From Tomocerus qinae (taxonomy: Eukaryota; Arthropoda; Collembola; Entomobryomorpha; Tomoceridae): a stretch of DNA of 64,000 bases. Location: positions 24,242,001-24,306,000 of the forward strand of contig CM034546.1 in assembly GCA_020055645.1 (NCBI GenBank), read 5' to 3'. Positions 20,001-34,900 of the stretch are shown here, in pieces. Position numbers and translations under genes: made by a program. The notes beneath the pieces were generated by a model. The model searched no databases. It was given only the letters and a program-made list of their open reading frames with translations, and was not told where the DNA came from. Each line of letters opens with the position of its first letter. The first letter of the stretch is position 1.

Positions 20001-20137
20001 TAAGAATAAATCCCATTTCATTCATCGGACTTAACTTCCAACTATCAATGTTCGTTTTTATTATTTCATTTATCAAATTGTCGTCTGAAATGATTATTTT
20101 TATATTCGATTGAGATCCTACGGAGATCAGAGTACTC

Positions 20138-23100
20138 AATTTATGAAAGCTATGTTATTGCGAAAAATAAATCTACAATTATGATATCATATAAGTAATC
20201 TGAACTCTAAAATTGGCATAGTTAACTTCTTATGTTGTATCTATTGAAGCAATAGTCAATGTTTTTTGATTATTTTTATTGCCATTCTGTAAAATAGTTT
20301 TGAAATTTATAAATTTTTTCGAGGGGATCAGTGTCCCTGCATTATAATAACAAAATTAGAAATTATTAACATGTTAAAAAATTCATTTTGGAAGAAGATA
20401 AGAATAAATCCAATTTCATTCATCGGACTTAACTTCCAACTATCAATGTTAATTTTTAATATTGCATTTTGTAAATTGCCGTCTGAAACGATTATTTTTA
20501 TATTCGATTGAGATCCCATAGAAATCATGGTACTCAATTTATTGAAACTATGTTATTGCGAAAAATAAATCTACAATTATGATATCATGTAAGTAATCTG
20601 ATCACTAAAATTGGCATAGTTAACTTCACATGTTGTATCTAATGAAGCAATAGTCAATGTTTTTTGAATACTTTTGTTGCCGTTCTTTAAAATAGTTTTG
20701 AAATTTTTAAATGTTTTCGAGGGGATCAGTGTCCCAGCATCATAATATTAAAAATTAGAAATTATTTACATGTTTAAAAATTCTTTGTGGAAGAAGATAA
20801 AAATAAATCCCATTTCATTCATCGGATTCAACTTTCAACTATCAATGTCCAGTTTTATTATTGCATTTTGCAAATTGTGGTCTAAAACGATTATTTTTAT
20901 ATTCGATTAAGATCCCATAGAAATCATGGTACTCAATTTATTGAAACTATGTTATTGCGAAAAATAAATCTACAATTATGATATCATGTAAGTAATCTGA
21001 TCACTAAAATTGGCATAGTTAACTTTACATGTTGTATCTAATGTGCAATAGTCAATGTTTTTTGAATATTTTTATTCCCGTTCTGTAAAATAGTTTTGAA
21101 ATTTATAAATTTTTTCGAGGGGATCAGTGTCCCTGCATTATAATAACAAAATTAGAAATTATTAACATGTTTAAAAATTCGTTGTGGAAGAAGATAAGAA
21201 TAAATCCCATTTCATTCATCGGACTTAACTTCCAACTATCAATGTTCGTTTTTATTATTTCATTTTGCAAATTGCCGTCTGAAACGATTATTTTTATATT
21301 CGATTGAGATCCTACAGAGATCATGGTACTCAATTTATTTAAACCATGTTATTGCGAAAAATAAATCTACAATTATGATATCATGTAAGTAATCTGATCA
21401 CTAAAATTGGCATAGTTAACCTCACATGTTGTATCTAAGGAAGCAATAGTCAATGTTTTTTGAATATATTAATTGCCATTCTGTAAAATAGTGTTGAAAT
21501 TTATAAATTTTTTCGAGGGGATCAGTGTCCCAGCATTATAATATTAAAAATTAGAAATTATTTACATGTTTAAAAATTCATTGTGGAAGAAGATAAGAAT
21601 AAATCCCATTTCATTCATCGGACTTAACTTCCAACTATCAATGTTAATTTTTAATATTGCATTTTGCAAATTGTCGTCTGAAACGATTATTTTTATATTC
21701 GATTGAGATCCTACGGAGATCAGAGTACTCAATTTATGAAAACTATGTTATTGCGAAAAATAAATCTACAATTATGATATCATATAAGTAATCTGATCAG
21801 TAAAATTGGCATAGTTAACTTCACATGTTGTATCTAATGACGCAATAGTCAATGTTTTTTGAATATTGTTATTGCCATTCTGTAAAATAGTTTTGAAATT
21901 TATAAATTTTTTCGAGGGGATCAGTGTCCCTGCATTATAATAACAAAATTAGAAATTATTAACATGTTAAAAAATTCATTGTGGAAGAAGATAAGAATAA
22001 ATCCCATTTCATTCATCGGACTTAACTTCCAACTATCAATGTTCGTTTTTATTATTTCATTTATCAAATTGTCGTCTGAAACGATTATTTTTATATTCGA
22101 TTGAGATCCTACGGAGATCAGAGTACTCAATTTATGAAAGCTATGTTATTGCGAAAAATAAATCTACAATTATGATATCATATAAGTAATCTGAACTCTA
22201 AAATTGGCATAGTTAACTTCTTATGTTGTATCTAATGAAGCAATAGTCAATGTTTTTTGATTATTTTTATTGCCATTCTGTAAAATAGTTTTGAAATTTA
22301 TAAATTTTTTCGAGGGGATCAGTGTCCCTGCATTATAATAACAAAATTAGAAATTATTAACATGTTAAAAAATTCATTTTGGAAGAAGATAAGAATAAAT
22401 CCAATTTCATTCATCGGACTTAACTTCCAACTATCAATGTTAATTTTTAATATTGCATTTTGTAAATTGCCGTCTGAAACGATTATTTTTATATTCGATT
22501 GAGATCCCATAGAAATCATGGTACTCAATTTATTGAAACTATGTTATTGCGAAAAATAAATCTACAATTATGATATCATGTAAGTAATCTGATCACTAAA
22601 ATTGGCATAGTTAACTTCACATGTTGTATCTAATGAAGCAATAGTCAATGTTTTTTGAATACTTTTGTTGCCGTTCTTTAAAATAGTTTTGAAATTTTTA
22701 AATGTTTTCGAGGCGATCAGTGTCCCAGCATCATAATATTAAAAATTAGAAATTATTTACATGTTTAAAAATTCTTTGTGGAAGAAGATAAAAATAAATC
22801 CCATTTCATTCATCGGATTCAACTTTCAACTATCAATGTCCAGTTTTATTATTGCATTTTGCAAATTGTGGTCTAAAACGATTATTTTTATATTCGATTA
22901 AGATCCCATAGAAATCATGGTACTCAATTTATTGAAACTATGTTATTGCGAAAAATAAATCTACAATTATGATATCATATAAGTAATCTGATCAGTAAAA
23001 TTGGCATATTTAACTTCACATGTTGTATCTAATGAAGCAATAGTCAATGTTTTTTGAATATTGTTATTGCCATTCTGTAAAATAGTTTTGAAATTTATAA

Positions 23101-24520
23101 ATTTTTTCGAGGGGATCAGTGTCCCTGCATTATAATAACAAAATTAGAAATTATTAACATGTTAAAAAATTCATTTTGGAAGAAGATAAGAATAAATCCA
23201 ATTTCATTCATCGGACTTAACTTCCAACTATCAATGTTAATTTTTAATATTGCATTTTGTAAATTGCCGTCTGAAACGATTATTTTTATATTCGATTGAG
23301 ATCCCATAGAAATCATGGTACTCAATTTATTGAAACTATGTTATTGCGAAAAATAAATCTACAATTATGATATCATGTAAGTAATCTGATCACTAAAATT
23401 GGCATAGTTAACTTCACATGTTGTATCTAATGAAGCAATAGTCAATGTTTTTTGAATACTTTTGTTGCCGTTCTTTAAAATAGTTTTGAAATTTTTAAAT
23501 GTTTTCGAGGGGATCAGTGTCCCAGCATCATAATATTAAAAATTAGAAATTATTTACATGTTTAAAAATTCTTTGTGGAAGAAGATAAAAATAAATCCCA
23601 TTTCATTCATCGGATTCAACTTTCAACTATCAATGTCCAGTTTTATTATTGCATTTTGCAAATTGTGGTCTAAAACGATTATTTTTATATTCGATTAAGA
23701 TCCCATAGAAATCATGGTACTCAATTTATTGAAACTATGTTATTGCGAAAAATAAATCTACAATTATGATATCATGTAAGTAATCTGATCACTAAAATTG
23801 GCATAGTTAACTTTACATGTTGTATCTAATGAAGCAATAGTCAATGTTTTTTGAATATTTTTATTCCCGTTCTGTAAAATAGTTTTGAAATTTATAAATT
23901 TTTTCGAGGGGATCAGTGTCCCTGCATTATAATAACAAAATTAGAAATTATTAACATGTTTAAAAATTCGTTGTGGAAGAAGATAAGAATAAATCCCATT
24001 TCATTCATCGGACTTAACTTCCAACTATCAATGTTCGTTTTTATTATTTCATTTTGCAAATTGCCGTCTGAAACGATTATTTTTATATTCGATTGAGATC
24101 CTACAGAGATCATGGTACTCAATTTATTTAAACCATGTTATTGCGAAAAATAAATCTACAATTATGATATCATGTAAGTAATCTGATCACTAAAATTGTC
24201 ATAGTTAACCTCACATGTTGTATCTAATGAAGCAATAGTCAATGTTTTTTTAATATATTTATTGCCGTTCTGTAATATAGTTTTGAAATTTATAAATTTT
24301 TTCGAGGGGATCAGTGTCCCTGCATTATAATAACAAAATTAGAAATTATTAACATGTTAAAAAATTCATTGTGGAAGAAGATAAGAATAAATCCCATTTC
24401 ATTCATCGGACTTAACTTCCAACTATCAATGTTAATTTTTAATATTGCATTTTGCAAATTGTCGTCTGAAACGATTATTTTTATATTCGATTGAGATCCT
24501 ACGGAGATCAGAGTACTCAA
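20138..24520. repeat. Higher-order repeat, 11-mer, first copy
   Basis: Diagnostic variants recur about 4.38 kb downstream. Examples are the CTAATGTGCAATAG deletion at about 21038 and 25418, CTAAGGAAGCAATAG at about 21433 and 25816, CTAATGACGCAATAG at about 21834 and 26217, and GAATACTTTTGTTGCC at about 20667 and 25048. Offsets are 4381-4385 bp, that is 11 monomers. Boundaries are approximate. Confidence 0.7.
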
Positions 24521-27500
24521 TTTATGAAAACTATGTTATTGCGAAAAATAAATCTACAATTATGATATCATATAAGTAATCTGAACTCTAAAATTGGCAT
24601 AGTTAACTTCTTATGTTGTATCTATTGAAGCAATAGTCAATGTTTTTTGATTATTTTTATTGCCATTCTGTAAAATAGTTTTGAAATTTATAAATTTTTT
24701 CGAGGGGATCAGTGTCCCTGCATTATAATAACAAAATTAGAAATTATTAACATGTTAAAAAATTCATTTTGGAAGAAGATAAGAATAAATCCAATTTCAT
24801 TCATCGGACTTAACTTCCAACTATCAATGTTAATTTTTAATATTGCATTTTGTAAATTGCCGTCTGAAACGATTATTTTTATATTCGATTGAGATCCCAT
24901 AGAAATCATGGTACTCAATTTATTGAAACTATGTTATTGCGAAAAATAAATCTACAATTATGATATCATGTAAGTAATCTGATCACTAAAATTGGCATAG
25001 TTAACTTCACATGTTGTATCTAATGAAGCAATAGTCAATGTTTTTTGAATACTTTTGTTGCCGTTCTTTAAAATAGTTTTGAAATTTTTAAATGTTTTCG
25101 AGGGGATCAGTGTCCCAGCATCATAATATTACAAAATTAGAAATTATTTACATGTTTAAAAATTCTTTGTGGAAGAAGATAAAAATAAATCCCATTTCAT
25201 TCATCGGATTCAACTTTCAACTATCAATGTCCAGTTTTATTATTGCATTTTGCAAATTGTGGTCTAAAACGATTATTTTTATATTCGATTAAGATCCCAT
25301 AGAAATCATGGTACTCAATTTATTGAAACTATGTTATTGCGAAAAATAAATCTACAATTATGATATCATGTAAGTAATCTGATCACTAAAATTGGCATAG
25401 TTAACTTTACATGTTGTATCTAATGTGCAATAGTCAATGTTTTTTGAATATTTTTATTCCCGTTCTGTAAAATAGTTTTGAAATTTATAAATTTTTTCGA
25501 GGGGATCAGTGTCCCTGCATTATAATAACAAAATTAGAAATTATTAACATGTTTAAAAATTCGTTGTGGAAGAAGATAAGAATAAATCCCATTTCATTCA
25601 TCGGACTTAACTTCCAACTATCAATGTTCGTTTTTATTATTTCATTTTGCAAATTGCCGTCTGAAACGATTATTTTTATATTCGATTGAGATCCTACAGA
25701 GATCATGGTACTCAATTTATTTAAACCATGTTATTGCGAAAAATAAATCTACAATTATGATATCATGTAAGTAATCTGATCACTAAAATTGGCATAGTTA
25801 ACCTCACATGTTGTATCTAAGGAAGCAATAGTCAATGTTTTTTGAATATATTAATTGCCATTCTGTAAAATAGTGTTGAAATTTATAAATTTTTTCGAGG
25901 GGATCAGTGTCCCAGCATTATAATATTACAAAATTAGAAATTATTTACATGTTTAAAAATTCATTGTGGAAGAAGATAAGAATAAATCCCATTTCATTCA
26001 TCGGACTTAACTTCCAACTATCAATGTTAATTTTTAATATTGCATTTTGCAAATTGTCGTCTGAAACGATTATTTTTATATTCGATTGAGATCCTACGGA
26101 GATCAGAGTACTCAATTTATGAAAACTATGTTATTGCGAAAAATAAATCTACAATTATGATATCATATAAGTAATCTGATCAGTAAAATTGGCATAGTTA
26201 ACTTCACATGTTGTATCTAATGACGCAATAGTCAATGTTTTTTGAATATTGTTATTGCCATTCTGTAAAATAGTTTTGAAATTTATAAATTTTTTTCGAG
26301 GGGATCAGTGTCCCTGCATTATAATAACAAAATTAGAAATTATTAACATGTTAAAAAATTCATTGTGGAAGAAGATAAGAATAAATCCCATTTCATTCAT
26401 CGGACTTAACTTCCAACTATCAATGTTCGTTTTTATTATTTCATTTATCAAATTGTCGTCTGAAACGATTATTTTTATATTCGATTGAGATCCTACGGAG
26501 ATCAGAGTACTCAATTTATGAAAGCTATGTTATTGCGAAAAATAAATCTACAATTATGATATCATATAAGTAATCTGAACTCTAAAATTGGCATAGTTAA
26601 CTTCTTATGTTGTATCTAATGAAGCAATAGTCAATGTTTTTTGATTATTTTTATTGCCATTCTGTAAAATAGTTTTGAAATTTATAAATTTTTTCGAGGG
26701 GATCAGTGTCCCTGCATTATAATAACAAAATTAGAAATTATTAACATGTTAAAAAATTCATTGTGGAAGAAGATAAGAATAAATCCAATTTCATTCATCG
26801 GACTTAACTTCCAACTATCAATGTTAATTTTTAATATTGCATTTTGTAAATTGCCGTCTGAAACGATTATTTTTATATTCGATTGAGATCCCATAGAAAT
26901 CATGGTACTCAATTTATTGAAACTATGTTATTGCGAAAAATAAATCTACAATTATGATATCATGTAAGTAATCTGATCACTAAAATTGGCATAGTTAACT
27001 TCACATGTTGTATCTAATGAAGCAATAGTCAATGTTTTTTGAATACTTTTGTTGCCATTCTTTAAAATAGTTTTGAAATTTATAAATGTTTTCGAGGCGA
27101 TCAGTGTCCCAGCATCATAATATTACAAAATTAGAAATTATTAACATGTTAAAAAATTCTTTGTGGAAGAAGATAAGAATAAATCCCATTTCATTCATCG
27201 GACTTAACTTCCAACTATCAATGTTCGTTTTTATTATTGCATTTTGCAAATTGTGGTCTAAAACGATTATTTTTATATTCGATTAAGATCCCATAGAAAT
27301 CATGGTACTCAATTTATTGAAACTATGTTATTGCGAAAAATAAATCTACAATTATGATATCATATAAGTAATCTGATCAGTAAAATTGGCATATTTAACT
27401 TCACATGTTGTATCTAATGAAGCAATAGTCAATGTTTTTTGAATATTGTTATTGCCATTCTGTAAAATAGTTTTGAAATTTATAAATTTTTTCGAGGGGA

Positions 27501-28905
27501 TCAGTGTCCCTGCATTATAATAACAAAATTAGAAATTATTAACATGTTAAAAAATTCATTTTGGAAGAAGATAAGAATAAATCCAATTTCATTCATCGGA
27601 CTTAACTTCCAACTATCAATGTTAATTTTTAATATTGCATTTTGTAAATTGCCGTCTGAAACGATTATTTTTATATTCGATTGAGATCCCATAGAAATCA
27701 GGGAACTCAATTTATTGAAACTATGTTATTGCGAAAAATAAATCTACAATTATGATATCATGTAAGTAATCTGATCACTAAAATTGGCATAGTTAACTTC
27801 ACATGTTGTATCTAATGAAGCAATAGTCAATGTTTTTTGAATACTTTTGTTGCCATTCTGTAAAATAGTGTTGAAATTTATAAATGTTTTCGAGGGGATC
27901 AGTGTCCCAGCATCATAATATTACAAAATTAGAAATTATTTACATGTTTAAAAATTCTTTGTGGAAGAAGATAAAAATAAATCCCATTTCATTCATCGGA
28001 TTCAACTTTCAACTATCAATGTCCAGTTTTATTATTGCATTTTGCAAATTGTGGTCTAAAACGATTATTTTTATATTCGATTAAGATCCCATAGAAATCA
28101 TGGTACTCAATTTATTGAAACTATGTTATTGCGAAAAATAAATCTACAATTATGATATCATGTAAGTAATCTGATCACTAAAATTGGCATAGTTAACTTT
28201 ACATGTTGTATCTAATGTGCAATAGTCAATGTTTTTTGAATATTTTTATTCCCGTTCTGTAAAATAGTTTTGAAATTTATAAATTTTTTCGAGGGGATCA
28301 GTGTCCCTGCATTATAATAACAAAATTAGAAATTATTAACATGTTTAAATATTCGTTGTGGAAGAAGATAAGAATAAATCCCATTTCATTCATCGGACTT
28401 AACTTCCAACTATCAATGTTCGTTTTTATTATTTCATTTTGCAAATTGCCGTCTGAAACGATTATTTTTATATTCGATTGAGATCCTACAGAGATCATGG
28501 TACTCAATTTATTTAAACCATGTTATTGCGAAAAATAAATCTACAATTATGATATCATGTAAGTAATCTGATCACTAAAATTGTCATAGTTAACCTCACA
28601 TGTTGTATCTAATGAAGCAATAGTCAATGTTTTTTTAATATATTTATTGCCGTTCTGTAATATAGTTTTGAAATTTATAAATTTTTTCGAGGGGATCAGT
28701 GTCCCTGCATTATAATAACAAAATTAGAAATTATTAACATGTTAAAAAATTCATTGTGGAAGAAGATAAGAATAAATCCCATTTCATTCATCGGACTTAA
28801 CTTCCAACTATCAATGTTAATTTTTAATATTGCATTTTGCAAATTGTCGTCTGAAACGATTATTTTTATATTCGATTGAGATCCTACGGAGATCAGAGTA
28901 CTCAA
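24521..28905. repeat. Higher-order repeat, 11-mer, second copy
   Basis: This is near-identical in monomer order to 20138-24520. Differences are few: for example ATATTACAAAATTAG replaces ATATTAAAAATTAG in some monomers, and the TGTGC deletion form at about 28214 stands where the first copy has the full TGAAGC. Confidence 0.7.
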
Positions 28906-31900
28906 TTTATGAAAACTATGTTATTGCGAAAAATAAATCTACAATTATGATATCATATAAGTAATCTGATCAGTAAAATTGGCATAGTTAACTTCACATG
29001 TTGTATCTAATGAAGCAATAGTCAATGTTTTTTGAATATTGTTATTGCCATTCTGTAAAATAGTTTTGAAATTTATAAATGTTTTCGAGGGGATTAGTGT
29101 CCCTGCATTATAATAACAAAATTAGAAATTATTAACATGTTAAAAAATTCATTGTGGAAGAAGATAAGAATAAATCCCATTTCATTCATCGGATTCAACT
29201 TTCAACTATCAATGTCCAGTTTTATTATTGCATTTTGCAAATTGTGGTCTAAAACGATTATTTTTATATTCGATTAAGATCCCATAGAAATCATGGTACT
29301 CAATTTATTGAAACTATGTTATTGCGAAAAATAAATCTACAATTATGATATCATGTAAGTAATCTGATCACTAAAATTGGCATAGTTAACTTTACATGTT
29401 GTATCTAATGTGCAATAGTCAATGTTTTTTGAATATTTTTATTCCCGTTCTGTAAAATAGTTTTGAAATTTATAAATTTTTTCGAGGGGATCAGTGTCCC
29501 TGCATTATAATAACAAAATTAGAAATTATTAACATGTTTAAAAATTCGTTGTGGAAGAAGATAAGAATAAATCCCATTTCATTCATCGGACTTAACTTCC
29601 AACTATCAATGTTCGTTTTTATTATTTCATTTTGCAAATTGCCGTCTGAAACGATTATTTTTATATTCGATTGAGATCCTACAGAGATCATGGTACTCAA
29701 TTTATTTAAACCATGTTATTGCGAAAAATAAATCTACAATTATGATATCATGTAAGTAATCTGATCACTAAAATTGGCATAGTTAACCTCATATGTTGTA
29801 TCTAATGAAGCAATAGTCAATGTTTTTTGAATATATTAATTGCCATTCTGTAAAATAGTTTTGAAATTTATAAATTTTTTCGAGGGGATCAGTGTCCCAG
29901 CATTATAATATTAAAAATTAGAAATTATTTACATGTTTAAAAATTCATTGTGGAAGAAGATAAGAATAAATCCCATTTCATTCATCGGACTTAACTTCCA
30001 ACTATCAATGTTAATTTTTAATATTGCATTTTGCAAATTGTCGTCTGAAACGATTATTTTTATATTCGATTGAGATCCTACGGAGATCAGAGTACTCAAT
30101 TTATGAAAACTATGTTATTGCGAAAAATAAATCTACAATTATGATATCATATAAGTAATCTGATCAGTAAAATTGGCATAGTTAACTTCACATGTTGTAT
30201 CTAATGAAGCAATAGTCAATGTTTTTTGAATATTGTTATTGCCATTCTGTAAAATAGTTTTGAAATTTATAAATTTTTTCGAGGGGATCAGTGTCCCTGC
30301 ATTATAATAACAAAATTAGAAATTATTAACATGTTAAAAAATTCATTGTGGAAGAAGATAAGAATAAATCCCATTTCATTCATCGGACTTAACTTCCAAC
30401 TATCAATGTTCGTTTTTATTATTTCATTTATCAAATTGTCGTCTGAAATGATTATTTTTATATTCGATTGAGATCCTACGGAGATCAGAGTACTCAATTT
30501 ATGAAAGCTATGTTATTGCGAAAAATAAATCTACAATTATGATATCATATAAGTAATCTGAACTCTAAAATTGGCATAGTTAACTTCTTATGTTGTATCT
30601 AATGAAGCAATAGTCAATGTTTTTTGAATATTGTTATTACCATTCTGTAAAATAGTTTTGAAATTTATAAATTTTTTCGAGGGGATCAGTGTCCCAGCAT
30701 TATAATAACAAAATTAGAAATTATTAACATGTGAAAAAATTCATTGTGGAAGAAGATAAGAATAAATCCCATTTCATTCATCGGACTTAACTTCCAACTA
30801 TCAATGTTAATTTTTAATATTGCATTTTGCAAATTGTCGTCTGAAACGATTATTTTTATATTCGATTGAGATCCTAGAAAGATCAGAGTACTCAATTTAT
30901 GAAAACTATGTTATTGCGAAAAATAAATCCACAATTATGATATCATATAAGTAATCTGATCAGTAAAATTGGCATAGTTAACTTCACATGTTTTATCTAA
31001 TGAAGCAATAGTCAATGTTTTTTGAATATTGTTATTGCCATTCTGTAAAATAGTTTTGAAATTTATAAATTTTTTCGAGGGGATCAGTGTCCCAGCATTA
31101 TAATAACAAAATTAGAAATTATTAACATGTTAAAAAATTCATTGTGGAAGAAGATAAGAATATATCCCATTTCATTCATCAGACTTAACTTCCAACTATC
31201 AATGTTAATTTTTAATATTGCATTTTGCAAATTGTCGTCTGAAACGATTATTTTTATATTCGATTGAGATCCTACGGAGATCAGAGTACTCAATTTATGA
31301 AAACTATGTTATTGCGAAAAATAAATCTACAATTATGATATCATATAAGTAATCTGATCAGTAAAATTGGCATAGTTAACTTCTTATGTTGTATCTAATG
31401 AAGCAATAGTCAATGTTTTTTGAATATTGTTATTACCATTCTGTAAAATAGTTTTGAAATTTATAAATTTTTTCGAGGGGATCAGTGTCCCAGCATTATA
31501 ATAACAAAATTAGAAAGTATTAACATGTGAAAAAATTCATTGTGGAAGAAGATAAGAATAAATCCCATTTCATTCATCGGACTTAACTTCCAACTATCAA
31601 TGTTAATTTTTAATATTGCATTTTGCAAATTGTCGTCTGAAACGATTATTTTTATATTCGATTGAGATCCTAGAAAGATCAGAGTACTCAATTTATGAAA
31701 ACTATGTTATTGCGAAAAATAAATCCACAATTATGATATCATATAAGTAATCTGATCAGTAAAATTGGCATAGTTAACTTCACATGTTGTATCTAATGAA
31801 GCAATAGTCAATGTTTTTTGAATATTGTTATTGCCATTCTGTAAAATAGTTTTGAAATTTATAAATTTTTTCGAGGGGATCAGTGTCCCTGCATTATAAT

Positions 31901-34900
31901 AACAAAATTAGAAATTATTAACATGTTAAAAAATTCATTGTGGAAGAAGATAAGAATAAATCCCATTTCATTCATCAGACTTAACTTCCAACTATCAATG
32001 TTAATTTTTAATATTGCATTTTGCAAATTGTCGTCTGAAACGATTATTTTTATATTCGATTGAGATCCTAAAAAGATCAGAGTACTCAATTTATGAAAAC
32101 CATGTTATTGCGAAAAATAAATCCACAATTATGATATCATATAAGTAATCTGATCTCTAAAATTGGCATAGTTAACTTCACATGTTGTATGTAATGAAGC
32201 AATAGTCAATGTTTGTTGAATATTGTTATTGCCATTCTGTAAAATAGTTTTGAAATTTATAATTTTTTTCGAGGGGATCAGTGTCCCAGTATTATAATAA
32301 CAAAATTAGAAATTATTAACATGTTAAAAAATTCATTGTGGAAGAAGATAAGAATGAATCCCATTTCATTGATCGGATTTAACTTCCAACTATCAATGTC
32401 CAGTTTTATTATTGCATTTTGCAAATTGTGGTCTAAAACGATTATTTTAATATTCGATTAAGATCCCATAGAAATCATCGTACACAATTTATTGAAACTA
32501 TGTTATTGCGAAAAATAAATCTACAATTATGATATCATGTAAGTAATCTGATCAGTAAAATTGGCATAGTTAACTTCACATGTTGTATCTAATGAAGCAA
32601 TAGTCAATGTTTTTTGAATATTGTTATTGCCATTCTGTACAATAGTTTTGAAATTTATAAATTTTTTCGAGGGGATCAGTGTCCCTGCATTATAATAACA
32701 AAATTAGAAATTATTAACATGTTAAAAAATTCATTGTGGAAGAAGATAAGAATAAATCCCATTTCATTCATCGGACTTAACTTCCAACTATCAATGTTAA
32801 TTTTTAATATTGCATTTTGCAAATTGTCGTCTGAAACGATTATTTTTATATTCGATTGAGATCCTAAAAAGATCAGAGTACTCAATTTATGAAAACTATG
32901 TTATTGCGAAAAATAAATCCACAATTATGATATCATATAAGTAATCTGATCAGTAAAATTGGCATAGTTAACTTCACATGTTGTATCTAATGAAGCAATA
33001 GTCAATGTTTTTTGAATATTGTTATTGCCATTCTGTAAAATAGTTTTGAAATTTATAAATTTTTTCGAGGGGATCAGTGTCCCAGCATTATAATAACAAA
33101 ATTAGAAATTATTAACATGTTAAAAAATTCATTGTGGAAGAAGATAAGAATGAATCCCATTTCATTGATCGGATTTAACTTCCAACTATCAATGTCCAGT
33201 TTTATTATTGCATTTTGCAAATTGTGGTCTAAAACGATTATTTTTATATTCGATTAAGAGATCCCAAAAAGATCATGGTACTCAATTTATTGAAAACTAT
33301 GTTATTGCGAAAAATAAATCTACGATTATGATATCATGTAAGTAATCTGATCACTAAAATTGGCATAGTTAACTTCACATGTTGTATCTAATGAAGCAAT
33401 AGTCAATGTTTTTTGAATATTGTTATTGCCATTCTGTAAAATAGTTTTGAAATTTATAAATTTTTTCGAGGGGATCAGTGTCCCAGCATTATAATAACAA
33501 AATTAGAAATTATTAACATGTTAAAAAATTCATTGTGGAAGAAGATAAGAATAAATCCCATTTCATTCATCGGACTTAACTTCCAACTATCAATGTTAAT
33601 TTTTAATATTGAATTTTGCAAATTGTGGTCTAAAACGATTATTTTTATATTCGATTGAGATCCTAAAAAGATCAGAGTACTCAATTTATGAAAACTATGT
33701 TATTGCGAAAAATAAATCCACAATTATGATATCATGTAAGTAATCTGATCTCTAAAATTGGCATAGTTAACTTCACATGTTGTATCTAATGAAGCAATAG
33801 TCAATGTTTTTTGAATATTGTTATTGCCATTCTGTAAAATAGTTTTGAAATTTATAAATTTTTTCGAGGGGATCAGTGTCCCTGCATTATAATAACAAAA
33901 TTAGAAATTATTAACATGTTAAAAAATTCATTGTGGAAGAAGATAAGAATAAATCCCATTTCATTCATCGGACTTAACTTCCAACTATCAATGTTAATTT
34001 TTAATATTGCATTTTGCAAATTGTCGTCTGAAACGATTATTTTTATATTCGATTGAGATCCTACGGAGATCAGAGTACTCAATTTATGAAAACTATGTTA
34101 TTGCGAAAAATAAATCCACAATTATGATATCATATAAGTAATCTGATCAGTAAAATTGGCATAGTTAACTTCACATGTTGTATCTAATGAAGCAATAGTC
34201 AATGTTTTTTGAATATTGTTATTGCCATTCTGTAAAATAGTTTTGAAATTTATAAATTTTTTCGAGGGGATCAGTGTCCCAGCATTATAATAACAAAATT
34301 AGAAATTATTAACATGTTAAAAAATTCATTGTGGAAGAAGATAAGAATGAATCCCATTTCATTGATCGGATTTAACTTCCAACTATCAATGTCCAGTTTT
34401 ATTATTGCATTTTGCAAATTGTGGTCTAAAACGATTATTTTTATATTCGATTAAGATCCCATAGAAATCATGGTACTCAATTTATTGAAACTATGTTATT
34501 GCGAAAAATAAATCTACAATTATGATATCATGTAAGTAATCTGATCACTAAAATTGGCATAGTTAACCTCACATGTTGTATCTAATGAAGCAATAGTCAA
34601 TGTTTTTTGAATATATTAATTGCCATTCTGTACAATAGTGTTGAAATTTATAAATTTTTTCGAGGGGATCAGTGTCCCTGCATTATAATAACAAAATTAG
34701 AAATTATTAACATGTTAAAAAATTCATTGTGGAAGAAGATAAGAATAAATCCCATTTCATTCATCGGACTTAACTTCCAACTATCAATGTTAATTTTTAA
34801 TATTGCATTTTGCAAATTGTCGTCTGAAACGATTATTTTTATATTCGATTGAGATCCTAAAAAGATCAGAGTACTCAATTTATGAAAACTATGTTATTGC

